From Mesonia algae (GTDB taxonomy: Bacteria; Bacteroidota; Bacteroidia; Flavobacteriales; Flavobacteriaceae), in assembly GCF_003253545.1 (NCBI RefSeq), contig NZ_QKYV01000007.1:62001-126000 (forward strand): 64,000 nt of DNA, in the 5' to 3' direction. Under the pieces are notes generated by a model. It searched no databases. It worked only from the letters and a program-made list of their open reading frames with translations, and was not told the DNA's origin. A program made the position numbers and the translations under genes. Positions 53,229 to 61,966 of the stretch are shown here, piece after piece. The number at the start of each line of letters is the position of its first letter. Position 1 is the first letter of the stretch.

Positions 53229-55331
53229 ATGAGAAATATATTACTTGTTATCTGTTGTTTAATAGGGTTTTCAATATCTGTTAATGCTCAAAATAATGAT
53301 TCGTCAACCTCTAAGGATTTACGCATAGAGATAGAATTAAATAATCCATCAAAGACGATAAATGACGCAACAGCTAGCATTAAAGTTATAGGAGGTCAAC
53401 CTCCTTACAAGTATAAATGGTCAAATCAAGAAACAAGTTTAGAATCAATAAAAGCGAAAGGTTTAATTGAAGGAATGCCTTACTCGGTTAAAGTAGTTGA
53501 TGCTAACGGAAAAACAGTAACCAAAGAATTTGAAATTCCTACAGAATCTATTACAGAGTTTTTTAATAGTGGTGTTCAACCAGCAGTAAATTTTTTAGGA
53601 AGTATTTTATTTTGGGATCCATTTTCTAGCATAGGAATTTATGATCCTGTAGTTTATACAGATTATGAGCAAGTTCCTATTCCTAATTGGGACGCCACGA
53701 GTAAAGATGCATATAAATTAGCACAATGGAAATTTGCTGAAAATGATGATGTAAAAGAAGGTGATGAGATAGCTATAGTCACCAGTGATGGAGGAAAGGA
53801 AATAAAAGTGATTTCCCCAGTTTCAGGAAAAGTAGGTTATTTGGTGAAAGAAAATCAAGTTATCTATGATCCTAATAGTACTAGTGATGTAGTTGAGCAA
53901 GGAGCACATTTTTTAGCTCAAATTAAATATGATAGCCCGCAGCCTTTAAAACACCCTAATGGAGATATCAAACTAAATACGATTCCTTTTATCGTAATTT
54001 GGCTTATTTTAGGGAGCATATTTTTTACCTTTAGATTAGGTTTTGTGAACATTAGCGGGTTTAGACATTCTATAGACTTGGCAAAAGGAAAATATGATGA
54101 TCCAGATGCTCCAGGGAGGATTACTCACTTTCAAGCGATGGCTACAGCAGTATCAGCAACGGTAGGTTTAGGGAATATTGCAGGGGTAGCAGTTGCCATT
54201 TCATTGGGTGGAGCTGGAGCAACATTTTGGATGTTTACGGCTGGTTTTTTCGCAATGTCTTTAAAATTTGTGGAGTGTACTTTAGGAGTTAAATATAGAA
54301 CAATAAACGAAGAAGGTCGAATTTTTGGAGGTCCCATGAACTATCTACGTTATGGTTTGGAGAAAAAAAACTTAAAAGGCTTGGGAAAATTCTTAGCTAT
54401 TCTATTTGCTGTATTGGGAGTAGTTGCTTCTTTTGGAGGAGGTAATATGTTACAGTCTAATCAAGCATTTAAAATAGTGTCAGAGCAAATACCTTTTCTA
54501 CAAGGCCAAGGGTTTTGGTTCGGTGTAGGATTTGCTGTGTTAGTTGGAGCTGTTATCCTTGGCGGAATTAACAGTATTGCTAAAGTAACAGGTAAAATAG
54601 TGCCATTTATGGCAGCTGTATATATTATAGGTTGTCTTATCGTTATCGGTTTTAATATTGAAAATATTGGTAATGCCTTTTCAGCAATATTTAATGGGGC
54701 TTTTTCTGCTACAGCACTCAAAGGAGGTTTTGTTGGGGTTTTAATAGTTGGTTTACAACGGGCAGCATTTTCTAGTGAAGCCGGTGTGGGGTCTGCAGCA
54801 ATTGCTCACAGTGCAACTAAAACTAATAATCCTATCGCAGATGGATTTACTTCTTTAGTAGAACCTTTCATTGATACCATGGTAGTGTGTACGATGACTG
54901 CTTTGGTTCTTATCTTTACAGGAATGCACGAAGTAGATGGTTTAGGAGGCGTAGAATTAACCTCAGATGCATTTGGAAGCGTAATTTCTTGGTTTCCTGC
55001 AGTATTGGCTTTTGCGGTCTTTTTATTCGCATTTTCAACGATGGTGTCTTGGTCTTATTACGGGATGCGTTCTTGGACCTACCTTTTTGGAAAGAGTAAA
55101 AAATCTGAAGTTATTTATAAAGTAATGTTTTTAATATTTGTAGTACTAGGAGCGTCGGCGAGTTTAGGAGCGGTGTTAAGCTTTTCTGATATGATGATTT
55201 TAGCCATGTCTTTCCCAAATATTATAGGATTATATATTTTATCATCAGAAGTAAGAGCAGATATGAAAGCTTATTTAAAGAAACTTAAAGCAGGAGAGCT
55301 TTTTATAAATCCAAAATTTAGAGATTCGTAG
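53229..55331 (+). CDS. Sodium:alanine symporter (AgcS) with periplasmic SprB-like and barrel-sandwich N-terminus, copy 1
   Basis: 700 residues from ATG 53229; the upstream in-frame start at 53199 lies in the cysM terminator. Order: signal peptide (ILLVICCLIGFSISVNAQ); SprB-like Ig repeat about 35-105 (GGQPPYKYKWSNQETS, YSVKVVDANG); a segment about 170-240 resembling a biotinyl/lipoyl barrel-sandwich (VKEGDEIAIVTSDG, VISPVSGKVGYLVKENQVI); then the AgcS transporter from about 265 (THFQAMATAVSATVGLGNIAG, GGPMNYLRYG) with about ten helices. AgcS proteins import alanine or glycine with Na+. The extracytoplasmic extension is unusual. A paralogue lies 5.7 kb downstream. Confidence 0.9.
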   Translation: MRNILLVICCLIGFSISVNAQNNDSSTSKDLRIEIELNNPSKTINDATASIKVIGGQPPYKYKWSNQETSLESIKAKGLIEGMPYSVKVVDANGKTVTKEFEIPTESITEFFNSGVQPAVNFLGSILFWDPFSSIGIYDPVVYTDYEQVPIPNWDATSKDAYKLAQWKFAENDDVKEGDEIAIVTSDGGKEIKVISPVSGKVGYLVKENQVIYDPNSTSDVVEQGAHFLAQIKYDSPQPLKHPNGDIKLNTIPFIVIWLILGSIFFTFRLGFVNISGFRHSIDLAKGKYDDPDAPGRITHFQAMATAVSATVGLGNIAGVAVAISLGGAGATFWMFTAGFFAMSLKFVECTLGVKYRTINEEGRIFGGPMNYLRYGLEKKNLKGLGKFLAILFAVLGVVASFGGGNMLQSNQAFKIVSEQIPFLQGQGFWFGVGFAVLVGAVILGGINSIAKVTGKIVPFMAAVYIIGCLIVIGFNIENIGNAFSAIFNGAFSATALKGGFVGVLIVGLQRAAFSSEAGVGSAAIAHSATKTNNPIADGFTSLVEPFIDTMVVCTMTALVLIFTGMHEVDGLGGVELTSDAFGSVISWFPAVLAFAVFLFAFSTMVSWSYYGMRSWTYLFGKSKKSEVIYKVMFLIFVVLGASASLGAVLSFSDMMILAMSFPNIIGLYILSSEVRADMKAYLKKLKAGELFINPKFRDS

Positions 55332-55355
55332 TCTTTGTATATAAGAAATTTAAAG

Positions 55356-55389
55356 CCCTTTAGAGTTTATCTTTAAAGGGTTTTTTTTG
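55356..55389 (+). terminator. Terminator of AgcS copy 1
   Basis: CCCTTTA / TAAAGGG arms with a 10-nt loop region, followed by a run of nine T. Confidence 0.82.
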
Positions 55390-55403
55390 TTTCTAATTAT
55401 AAT

Positions 55404-55418
55404 TCCGCTTTAGCGAAA
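55404..55418. repeat. GC-rich palindromic repeat, intergenic copy
   Basis: TCCGCTTTAGCGAAA, identical to 15 bases in tpiA (6279-6293). Its core CGCT-TTA-GCG is an inverted repeat. See the separate finding on this palindrome family. Confidence 0.5.
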
Positions 55419-55466
55419 ATATCTAGATTAAAAAAAATGAATTAACTTTAAAGATATTCGTGTATT

Positions 55467-56156
55467 ATGGGGTTAAAAAAAATATTTATCATCATTTCGG
55501 TTTTGAGTTTATTCGGCTGCAAGGTTAGTCAGCAAAAACTGGCTACAAAAGATAATCTTAACTATTTAGCATTGGGTGATTCTTATACAATAGGAGAAAG
55601 TGTAGAAGAAGATGGTAGATGGCCTGTACAATTGGTTAAAGAATTAAATGGGGACAATTTTTCATTTAACCCACCAAAAATTATTGCCCAAACAGGTTGG
55701 AGAACAGATGATTTGTTTCAAGCAATGAAAGATGAACCAGCTAAGGAGCAATACGACTTAGTTTCGGTATTAATTGGAGTAAATAATCAATATCAAAATA
55801 AAGAACTAGAACAATATAAGAAAGAGCTTAAGAGGATTTTAGAGAATGCTATTTTGTATGCTAAAAGAGGAAATGAAAGCGTATTTATGCTTAGTATTCC
55901 CAATTACGGAGTAACGCCTTTTGGGTTAACTTCGGGAAAAGAAAATATTGGAGAAGAGTTGAAAGAGTATGATAAAATAGCTCAAGAAATTTGTGCAAGT
56001 TTAGAGATTCCATTTTATAACATTACAGATATTTCGCTTGAAGCGGAAACAAATAAAACTTTAGTAGCTAACGATGGTTTACATCCTAGCGAAAAAATGT
56101 ATCGTCGATGGGTGGTTAGAATTTTGCCTCAGGTAAAAGATTTACTTAACAATTAA
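55467..56156 (+). CDS. SGNH/GDSL hydrolase lipoprotein
   Basis: 229 residues with a lipoprotein signal (ISVLSLFGC, cysteine near 18). The SGNH blocks are LALGDSYTIGESV (nucleophilic Ser near 38), QTGWRTDDL, VLIGVNNQYQ and NDGLHPSEKMYRRW (Asp and His of the triad). It is an esterase/acetylhydrolase facing the periplasm or outer surface; the substrate could be an acetylated glycan (inference). DUF2851 starts 3 bp after it. Confidence 0.9.
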   Translation: MGLKKIFIIISVLSLFGCKVSQQKLATKDNLNYLALGDSYTIGESVEEDGRWPVQLVKELNGDNFSFNPPKIIAQTGWRTDDLFQAMKDEPAKEQYDLVSVLIGVNNQYQNKELEQYKKELKRILENAILYAKRGNESVFMLSIPNYGVTPFGLTSGKENIGEELKEYDKIAQEICASLEIPFYNITDISLEAETNKTLVANDGLHPSEKMYRRWVVRILPQVKDLLNN

Positions 56157-56159
56157 AAG

Positions 56160-57440
56160 ATGAAAGAAGACTTTTTACATTATTTGTGGAAATTTAAAAA
56201 GTTTGATGTTTTAAATTTAGTAACTACCGATGGTCAAAAAGTAGAAATCTTAAATTGTGGCACTCATAATACTCAAAATTCTGGTCCAGATTTTTTTAAT
56301 GCAAAACTTCAAATAGGTAATCAAACGTGGGCGGGGAATGTTGAGATACATCTAAAATCTAGTGATTGGTATGCGCATCAGCATCAAAAAGATCTAGCTT
56401 ATGACAATGTGATCTTACACGTGGTATGGGAAGATGATGTTGAGGTATTTAGAAAAGACAATACGGTTATAGCTACTTTAAAACTTAGTGATTTCGCTTC
56501 CGCGGAAGCGTTAAAAAACTATAGGAAATTGCTTGAAAGGCAGGATTATAAATGGATTAATTGTGAAAAAGATTTAAAATCTGTTTCGTCCTTTACCGTA
56601 GAAAACTGGATAGAGCGATTGTATATAGAGCGTCTTCAAGAAAAATCTATAGCGATTGAAAATGCTCTTAAAAACTCTAAGAATGATTGGGAAGCCGTGT
56701 GTTTTCAATTACTAGCAAAAAATTTTGGATTAAATATTAATGGAGTGGCCTTTTTTAAAATGGCATCAATAGTTCCTTTTTCAATAATTAGAAAAACCAA
56801 TAAAGTAGAAACTTTGGAAGCATTATTTTATGGGCTATTAAATATGATCCCTAAAGATGATGGTGATGTATACACTATAAAATTAAGACAAGATTTTGAT
56901 TATTTACAAAAGAAATATCAGCTTGATTTTCATTTTGAGCAAGTAGAATATTTTAGGTTAAGGCCTCCTAACTTTCCAACCATTAGATTATCTCAATTGG
57001 CTACTTTATATGCAAATACTCCCCAGATTTTTATGCAATTAATGGAAGCTAGATCAAGAGGGGAAATTCATAAACTATTAAAAGTAGAAGTTTCAAACTA
57101 CTGGAAAACCCATTTTACTTTTGGAAAAGAAAGTAAGCGAAGCACTAAAGTGTTATCGTCAAGCTTTATAGATTTACTAATTATAAATACGATTGTTCCT
57201 CTTAAATTTCATTATAAAAAATTAAAAGGAGATTTAGATTTAGAAGATTGTTTATCTCTCTTAAAAGAACTTCCAAAAGAGCAAAACTCTATAATTCAAT
57301 CCTTTAATGTGATAAGGCCAAAAATAGCTATATCTGCATTAGAATCTCAGGCATTACTTCATTTAAAACCTAATTACTGTGATAAAAACAGGTGTTTACA
57401 ATGCGAAATAGGCTTAAGTTTATTAAAAAAGAAGGTGTAG
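56160..57440 (+). CDS. DUF2851 family protein
   Basis: 426-residue cytoplasmic protein of unknown function. Recognisable family segments are MKEDFLHYLWKFKKFD at the start, NCGTHNTQNSGPDFFNAKLQIGNQTWAGNVEIHLKSSDWYAH near 30-70, and a C-terminal cysteine set CDKNRCLQCEIG. The NAKLQIGxxxWAGNVEIHxKSSDW motif looks like a nuclease-like beta-strand core, which is inference. A perfect 16-bp palindrome at 56495-56510 sits in frame and encodes Ala-Ser-Ala-Glu-Ala. Cotranscribed with the GDSL gene. Confidence 0.85.
   Translation: MKEDFLHYLWKFKKFDVLNLVTTDGQKVEILNCGTHNTQNSGPDFFNAKLQIGNQTWAGNVEIHLKSSDWYAHQHQKDLAYDNVILHVVWEDDVEVFRKDNTVIATLKLSDFASAEALKNYRKLLERQDYKWINCEKDLKSVSSFTVENWIERLYIERLQEKSIAIENALKNSKNDWEAVCFQLLAKNFGLNINGVAFFKMASIVPFSIIRKTNKVETLEALFYGLLNMIPKDDGDVYTIKLRQDFDYLQKKYQLDFHFEQVEYFRLRPPNFPTIRLSQLATLYANTPQIFMQLMEARSRGEIHKLLKVEVSNYWKTHFTFGKESKRSTKVLSSSFIDLLIINTIVPLKFHYKKLKGDLDLEDCLSLLKELPKEQNSIIQSFNVIRPKIAISALESQALLHLKPNYCDKNRCLQCEIGLSLLKKKV
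56495..56510. repeat. GC-rich palindromic repeat in DUF2851 gene
   Basis: Perfect 16-bp palindrome CGCTTCCGCGGAAGCG. It shares 15 bases with the copy in namZ at 50180-50194. Confidence 0.7.
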
Positions 57441-57465
57441 TTTTCTATTCTATGAAGAATTTATC

Positions 57466-57492
57466 ATTGCAATCGATTAAATGTTATATTTG
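57466..57492 (+). promoter_or_regulatory. Promoter of the PspC-domain gene
   Basis: TTG at 57466-57468 and TATATTTG at 57485-57492, 16 bp apart. The predicted transcript starts near 57499, which excludes the in-frame ATG at 57481 and supports ATG 57508. Confidence 0.65.
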
Positions 57493-57507
57493 TTAAAGTC
57501 AAATTTT

Positions 57508-57729
57508 ATGGTTTCGAGTATAAGATATTATTTTGAGCGTAACGGGTTTTACGTAAGTTCTCGTTTTGCAGATCGCTTGGGAATGAAAGTAAAAAGCGTG
57601 CGTCTCTTTTTTATATACTTGTCATTTGCTACTCTTGGAATAGGCTTTGCGGTATATTTAACTTTAGCTTTTTGGTTAAAATTAAAAGATTTGGTGTATA
57701 CCAAACGAACCTCTGTTTTCGATTTATAA
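57508..57729 (+). CDS. PspC domain protein
   Basis: 73 residues from ATG 57508: a single PspC domain (YYFERNGFYVSSRFADRLGMKVKSVRLFFIYLSF) followed by a membrane helix (TLGIGFAVYLTLAFWL) and a basic tail. PspC proteins take part in envelope stress responses; small PspC proteins of flavobacteria have no defined role. It has its own promoter and is followed after 20 bp by the K+ channel gene. Confidence 0.85.
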   Translation: MVSSIRYYFERNGFYVSSRFADRLGMKVKSVRLFFIYLSFATLGIGFAVYLTLAFWLKLKDLVYTKRTSVFDL

Positions 57730-57749
57730 AAATCATCTACTAATGTAAA

Positions 57750-58772
57750 ATGTCAAGTTTAGTCCGTAAGATTTTTCACGCTAAAATAAATGTTGCCATA
57801 TTTCTACTTTTCGGAATATTTATTTTAGGAATATTAGGCTTTAGGGTTTTGTCTGGTTATAGCTGGATAGATGCTGTCTACATGACGGTTATTACTATTA
57901 CAACCATTGGTTTTGGTGAAGTGCAACCCCTTAGTGCGGTAGAAAAATTCTATGTTTCAATATTTATTTTATTAAGTATTATTATAGTGGGTTATGCTCT
58001 ATCTGTAATTTCAGAACATTTATTAAGAAAAAGTAATATAGGTAATTTAAGATATAGTAGGATGCGAAAAACAATAAACACGTATGAGGATCACGTAATA
58101 ATATGTGGCTACGGGAGAAATGGGAGGCAGGCTGCATTAAAACTAAAAGCTTACAACAAACAATTTGTAATCATAGATTCCGATAAGGAGGTTATTGATG
58201 ATTTAATAGAAAAAGGAATTTCCTGTATTGAAGGAAACGCAACCGAAGATGAAATTTTAGAAGAAGCTGGTATAACACGAGCATCTACATTATTATGTGC
58301 ACTACCCAATGATTCTGATAATCTATTCGTAGTGCTTTCTGCTAAACAGCTTAACCATAATTTAAAAATTATAAGTAGAGCTTCAAGAGAGAACAGTACA
58401 AAAAAACTTAAGCTTGCTGGCGCAGATAATGTAATTATGCCCGATAGAATTGGGGGTGACCATATGGCGTCTTTAGTGGTTAATCCAGATTTAATCGAAT
58501 TTTTGGATAATTTATCTGTAACAGGAGAAAAAGATAGTATTAATATAGAGCAAATTGCTTTTGAGTTTATTTGTCCAGATGAAAGAGAAAGAAGTATTGC
58601 AGAGCTTGATTTGAGAAAACAAACAGGTTGTTCAATTATAGGTTATAAATCACCTACAGGAGATTATATAGTAAACCCAGAAGCTAAGTTGATAATTAAA
58701 AAAGGCTCCAAGTTAATATTGGTAGGAAGTACAGAACAAATACGCAAAATGCAAGATTTATACTTAAAATAA
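57750..58772 (+). CDS. Potassium channel with RCK domains
   Basis: 340 residues. Two helices flank the pore loop TVITITTIGFGEVQPLS near 46-62, whose TIGFG filter is K+-selective. The cytoplasmic RCK-N domain follows (VIICGYGRNGRQAALKL near 113, with GxGxxG; EGNATEDEILEEAGI), then RCK-C to the end. It forms a tetramer gated by ligand binding at the RCK ring. c-di-AMP can bind such domains, and cdaA is in this window, but that link is speculation. It follows the PspC gene by 20 bp. Confidence 0.92.
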   Translation: MSSLVRKIFHAKINVAIFLLFGIFILGILGFRVLSGYSWIDAVYMTVITITTIGFGEVQPLSAVEKFYVSIFILLSIIIVGYALSVISEHLLRKSNIGNLRYSRMRKTINTYEDHVIICGYGRNGRQAALKLKAYNKQFVIIDSDKEVIDDLIEKGISCIEGNATEDEILEEAGITRASTLLCALPNDSDNLFVVLSAKQLNHNLKIISRASRENSTKKLKLAGADNVIMPDRIGGDHMASLVVNPDLIEFLDNLSVTGEKDSINIEQIAFEFICPDERERSIAELDLRKQTGCSIIGYKSPTGDYIVNPEAKLIIKKGSKLILVGSTEQIRKMQDLYLK

Positions 58773-58911
58773 AATTATTGATATAGCGTTATGATTAACA
58801 AATTCTTTACATTTCGTGAGTAATCCCTTTGATATAGTGAGTTTTTTTTTGATATTGCTGCAGATTTAATTTCAATTTTCCAAAATTTATTATAATAAAT
58901 AATTATACCTT

Positions 58912-61032
58912 ATGAGAAAGTACCTACTTTCAGCATTGTTTTTATGTACAACTATACTTACAATCCAAGCCCAAGTTAATGTAAAGGCACAAGATAATAC
59001 GGGTGATAGTGATAGTCAAGCTTTAAAAGTAAAGACAGAATTACTTAATCCATCTAGTCTTATTAACGACGGTAGAATAACTCTTAATGTTAGTGGTGGA
59101 ACGCCTCCATATTCTTATAAGTGGAGTAACCAAGAAACTTCATTAAAGTCTAATAAAGCAGACAATTTAGTTGAAGGTATTGATTATACTGTGATTATTA
59201 CTGATGCTAATCAAAACACAGTCACTAAGTCTTACCGCATTCCTGCGGAGTCTATTACAGAAAATTTTAACGGCACATTTGCTCCTATTGTTCAAAGTAT
59301 GGGAGCAATTCTTTTTTGGGACCCATTCACCGCTTTAGGTGTTTATGATCCTATTGTGTATGCTGACGTTAAAAATGTATCTATTCCTAATTGGACGAGT
59401 GAAACTGAAGATAAATTTACTCTTAAATCTTGGGAAGCTAAAGAAGGACAACATATCGCTAAAGGAGATGTTATTGCAATAATCACATCAGAAAAAGAAG
59501 GAGATATAGAAGTGAAATCCTCAACAAGTGGAAAACTTCAACATTTAGTAAAGGAAGGAAACAGTATTTTTGACTATACAAATACGGCAGATTTAATAGA
59601 ATCTGGCGCTCATTATTTTGCACGTATACAATATGATGAACCTGTAATTCTAACACACCCTAACGGAGATCCTCAAACTCACAACATACCTTTTATTGTA
59701 GTATGGTTAGTATTGGGAGCTGCATTCTTTACCATAAGAATGGGGTTCATTAACTTTAGAGGATTTAAACACGCACTAGATTTAGCTAAAGGTAAATATG
59801 ATGATCCTAATGCGCCAGGAAGTATTACACATTTTCAGGCATTATCTACAGCGGTCTCGGCCACAGTAGGTTTGGGAAATATTGCAGGGGTTGCTGTAGC
59901 AATTTCGTTAGGTGGAGCGGGTGCTACATTTTGGATGGTGTTGGCAGGTTTAATGGGAATGTCATCAAAATTTGTAGAGTGTACTCTGGGAGTAAAATAT
60001 AGGTTTATAAATAAAGAGGGTAAAATATTTGGAGGTCCTATGAATTACCTTCGCTATGGTTTGGAAAAAAGAAACTTAAGCGGTTTAGGTAAATTTTTAG
60101 CAGGATTTTTTGCGGTATTAGGTGTAGGAGCTTCTTTTGGAGGAGGAAACATGTTTCAAGCAAATCAATCTTTTGAAATTTTATCAGGTCAATTTCCAGC
60201 ATTAATAGGGAACGGTTTCTGGTTTGGTATCATTGTATCTGTACTTGTAGGTGTTGTTATAATTGGAGGGATTAATAGTATCGCTAAGGTTACAGGAAAA
60301 GTAGTTCCATTTATGGCAGCAGTATATGTAATTGGTGCATTAGCAGTTATAGGAATTAATATTGAAAACATCGGTCCTGCATTTAGTGCAATCTTTGAAG
60401 GAGCTTTTAATCCAACCGCTCTTAAAGGAGGAGTTATAGGAGTTTTAATTGTTGGTTTTCAACGTGCAGCATTTTCTAATGAGGCAGGTGTTGGTTCGGC
60501 AGCAATTGCCCACAGTACAGCAAAAACAAATCATCCACCTTCAGAAGGATTCGTAGCTTTGTTAGAACCTTTTATCGATACAGTTGTAGTTTGTACTTTA
60601 ACAGCATTAGTATTAATCTTCACAGGGATGCACGAAGTTGAAGGAGTTGGAGGAGCACAATTAACCTCTCAGGCTTTTGCAAGTGTAATTTCTTGGTTCC
60701 CGTATGTACTAGCAGCAGCAGTATTCTTATTTGCATTTTCTACCATGATCTCTTGGTCATATTATGGAATGAGAGCTTGGACTTATTTATTCGGAAAAAG
60801 CAACAAGTCCGAATTTGTATATAAAATGTTATTTTTAATATTCGTAGTAATAGGATCTTCTGTAAGTTTGGGAGCAGTTCTAGACTTTTCAGATATGATG
60901 ATTCTAGCCATGTCTTTCCCTAATATTATAGGATTGTATATTCTTTCAGGAGAAGTACGAGAAGATCTACGTGAATACTTCAGAAAATTAAAAGCAGGTG
61001 AACTATTTAAGAAGCAAAATGTGACTTCTTAA
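58912..61032 (+). CDS. Sodium:alanine symporter (AgcS) with periplasmic SprB-like and barrel-sandwich N-terminus, copy 2
   Basis: 706 residues with the same order as the copy at 53229: signal peptide (LLSALFLCTTILTIQAQ), Ig/SprB repeat (GGTPPYSYKWSNQETS), barrel-sandwich-like segment about 175-245 (KGDVIAIITSEKEGDIEV, LVKEGNSIF) and the AgcS transporter. The transporter parts are very similar, the extensions less so, suggesting an older duplication with relaxed or diversified N-termini. The HhH protein gene starts 14 bp downstream. Confidence 0.9.
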   Translation: MRKYLLSALFLCTTILTIQAQVNVKAQDNTGDSDSQALKVKTELLNPSSLINDGRITLNVSGGTPPYSYKWSNQETSLKSNKADNLVEGIDYTVIITDANQNTVTKSYRIPAESITENFNGTFAPIVQSMGAILFWDPFTALGVYDPIVYADVKNVSIPNWTSETEDKFTLKSWEAKEGQHIAKGDVIAIITSEKEGDIEVKSSTSGKLQHLVKEGNSIFDYTNTADLIESGAHYFARIQYDEPVILTHPNGDPQTHNIPFIVVWLVLGAAFFTIRMGFINFRGFKHALDLAKGKYDDPNAPGSITHFQALSTAVSATVGLGNIAGVAVAISLGGAGATFWMVLAGLMGMSSKFVECTLGVKYRFINKEGKIFGGPMNYLRYGLEKRNLSGLGKFLAGFFAVLGVGASFGGGNMFQANQSFEILSGQFPALIGNGFWFGIIVSVLVGVVIIGGINSIAKVTGKVVPFMAAVYVIGALAVIGINIENIGPAFSAIFEGAFNPTALKGGVIGVLIVGFQRAAFSNEAGVGSAAIAHSTAKTNHPPSEGFVALLEPFIDTVVVCTLTALVLIFTGMHEVEGVGGAQLTSQAFASVISWFPYVLAAAVFLFAFSTMISWSYYGMRAWTYLFGKSNKSEFVYKMLFLIFVVIGSSVSLGAVLDFSDMMILAMSFPNIIGLYILSGEVREDLREYFRKLKAGELFKKQNVTS

Positions 61033-61046
61033 GCAACATATAACAT

Positions 61047-61913
61047 ATGAAAACACAATCCCATTTCAGTTTAAATAAAAAACAACGAAATGGGATTTTG
61101 TTCTTTTGGGTAGTTATTGTTTTGATTTTTATAGGAATCTGTTATCAAGACACTCTTTTTCCTCTTCCCGAAAATAAAATTGTACAAGATGAGCAAGCTC
61201 AGCTAATTCAACATAAAATAGATTCCTTAGCGGAAGCAAAAACAAAGAAAAAATTTAAAATCTTTCCTTTTAATCCTAACTATATAAGCGATCACAAAGG
61301 TTATACTTTAGGAATGAGCTTGGATGAAATTGACAGGCTTCATCAATACAGAGAACAAAATAAATGGATCAATTCCATTCAAGATTTTAAAAAAGTTACT
61401 CAGGTTTCAGATTCGTTGCTCAATACCATATCACCTTATTTTAAATTTCCAGAATGGGTAAAAGAAAACAAGAAAAATACTTCGCATAAAAGAGGTGCCA
61501 CTCCTCATCATTTAAAATCTGATTTAAATCACGCTACGGAAAAAGATTTAATTTCCGTTAACGGAATAGGGCAGACCTTATCTAATCGAATTATTAGATA
61601 TAGAGTTCGTATTGGAGGTTTTATTGATGATATTCAAATTAAAGATATTTACGGATTGCCTTACGAGACAGAGCAAAACCTTTTAGATAAGTTTACGGTA
61701 AAGACTAAAAATAAACCTACACTGTTAAATATTAATTCTGCTACAGTTATTCAGTTAACTGAAATACCTTATTTCGACTACGAACTTGCGAGAAGAATAA
61801 TTAATTATAGGAAATTGAATGAAAAAATCACAACTTTTGAAGAATTAATAAAAATAGATGGTTTTCCTAGTCATAAAATAGATAGAATACAATTATATTT
61901 GACCATTGAGTAA
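61047..61913 (+). CDS. Membrane-anchored helix-hairpin-helix protein (ComEA-like)
   Basis: 288 residues. One N-terminal helix (GILFFWVVIVLIFIGICY) anchors it in the inner membrane; the soluble part should face the periplasm. Two or three HhH units are visible: IDRLHQYREQNKWI with NSIQDFKKV, LNHATEKDLISVNGIGQTLSNRIIRYR, and NINSATVIQLTEIPYFDYELARRIINYRK. HhH domains of this type bind DNA in ComEA during uptake. A role in DNA binding is likely, competence itself is not shown. It is probably cotranscribed with AgcS copy 2. Confidence 0.85.
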   Translation: MKTQSHFSLNKKQRNGILFFWVVIVLIFIGICYQDTLFPLPENKIVQDEQAQLIQHKIDSLAEAKTKKKFKIFPFNPNYISDHKGYTLGMSLDEIDRLHQYREQNKWINSIQDFKKVTQVSDSLLNTISPYFKFPEWVKENKKNTSHKRGATPHHLKSDLNHATEKDLISVNGIGQTLSNRIIRYRVRIGGFIDDIQIKDIYGLPYETEQNLLDKFTVKTKNKPTLLNINSATVIQLTEIPYFDYELARRIINYRKLNEKITTFEELIKIDGFPSHKIDRIQLYLTIE

Positions 61914-61966
61914 TTAATGATAAAAGGGCTTTTTAATTTTTAAAAAGTCAATAAAAGTATAAATAA

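Noticed and set aside
54131-54721. Antisense frames within the AgcS gene
   Set aside because: Opposite-strand openness follows from hydrophobic codon content; a strong family protein occupies the forward strand.
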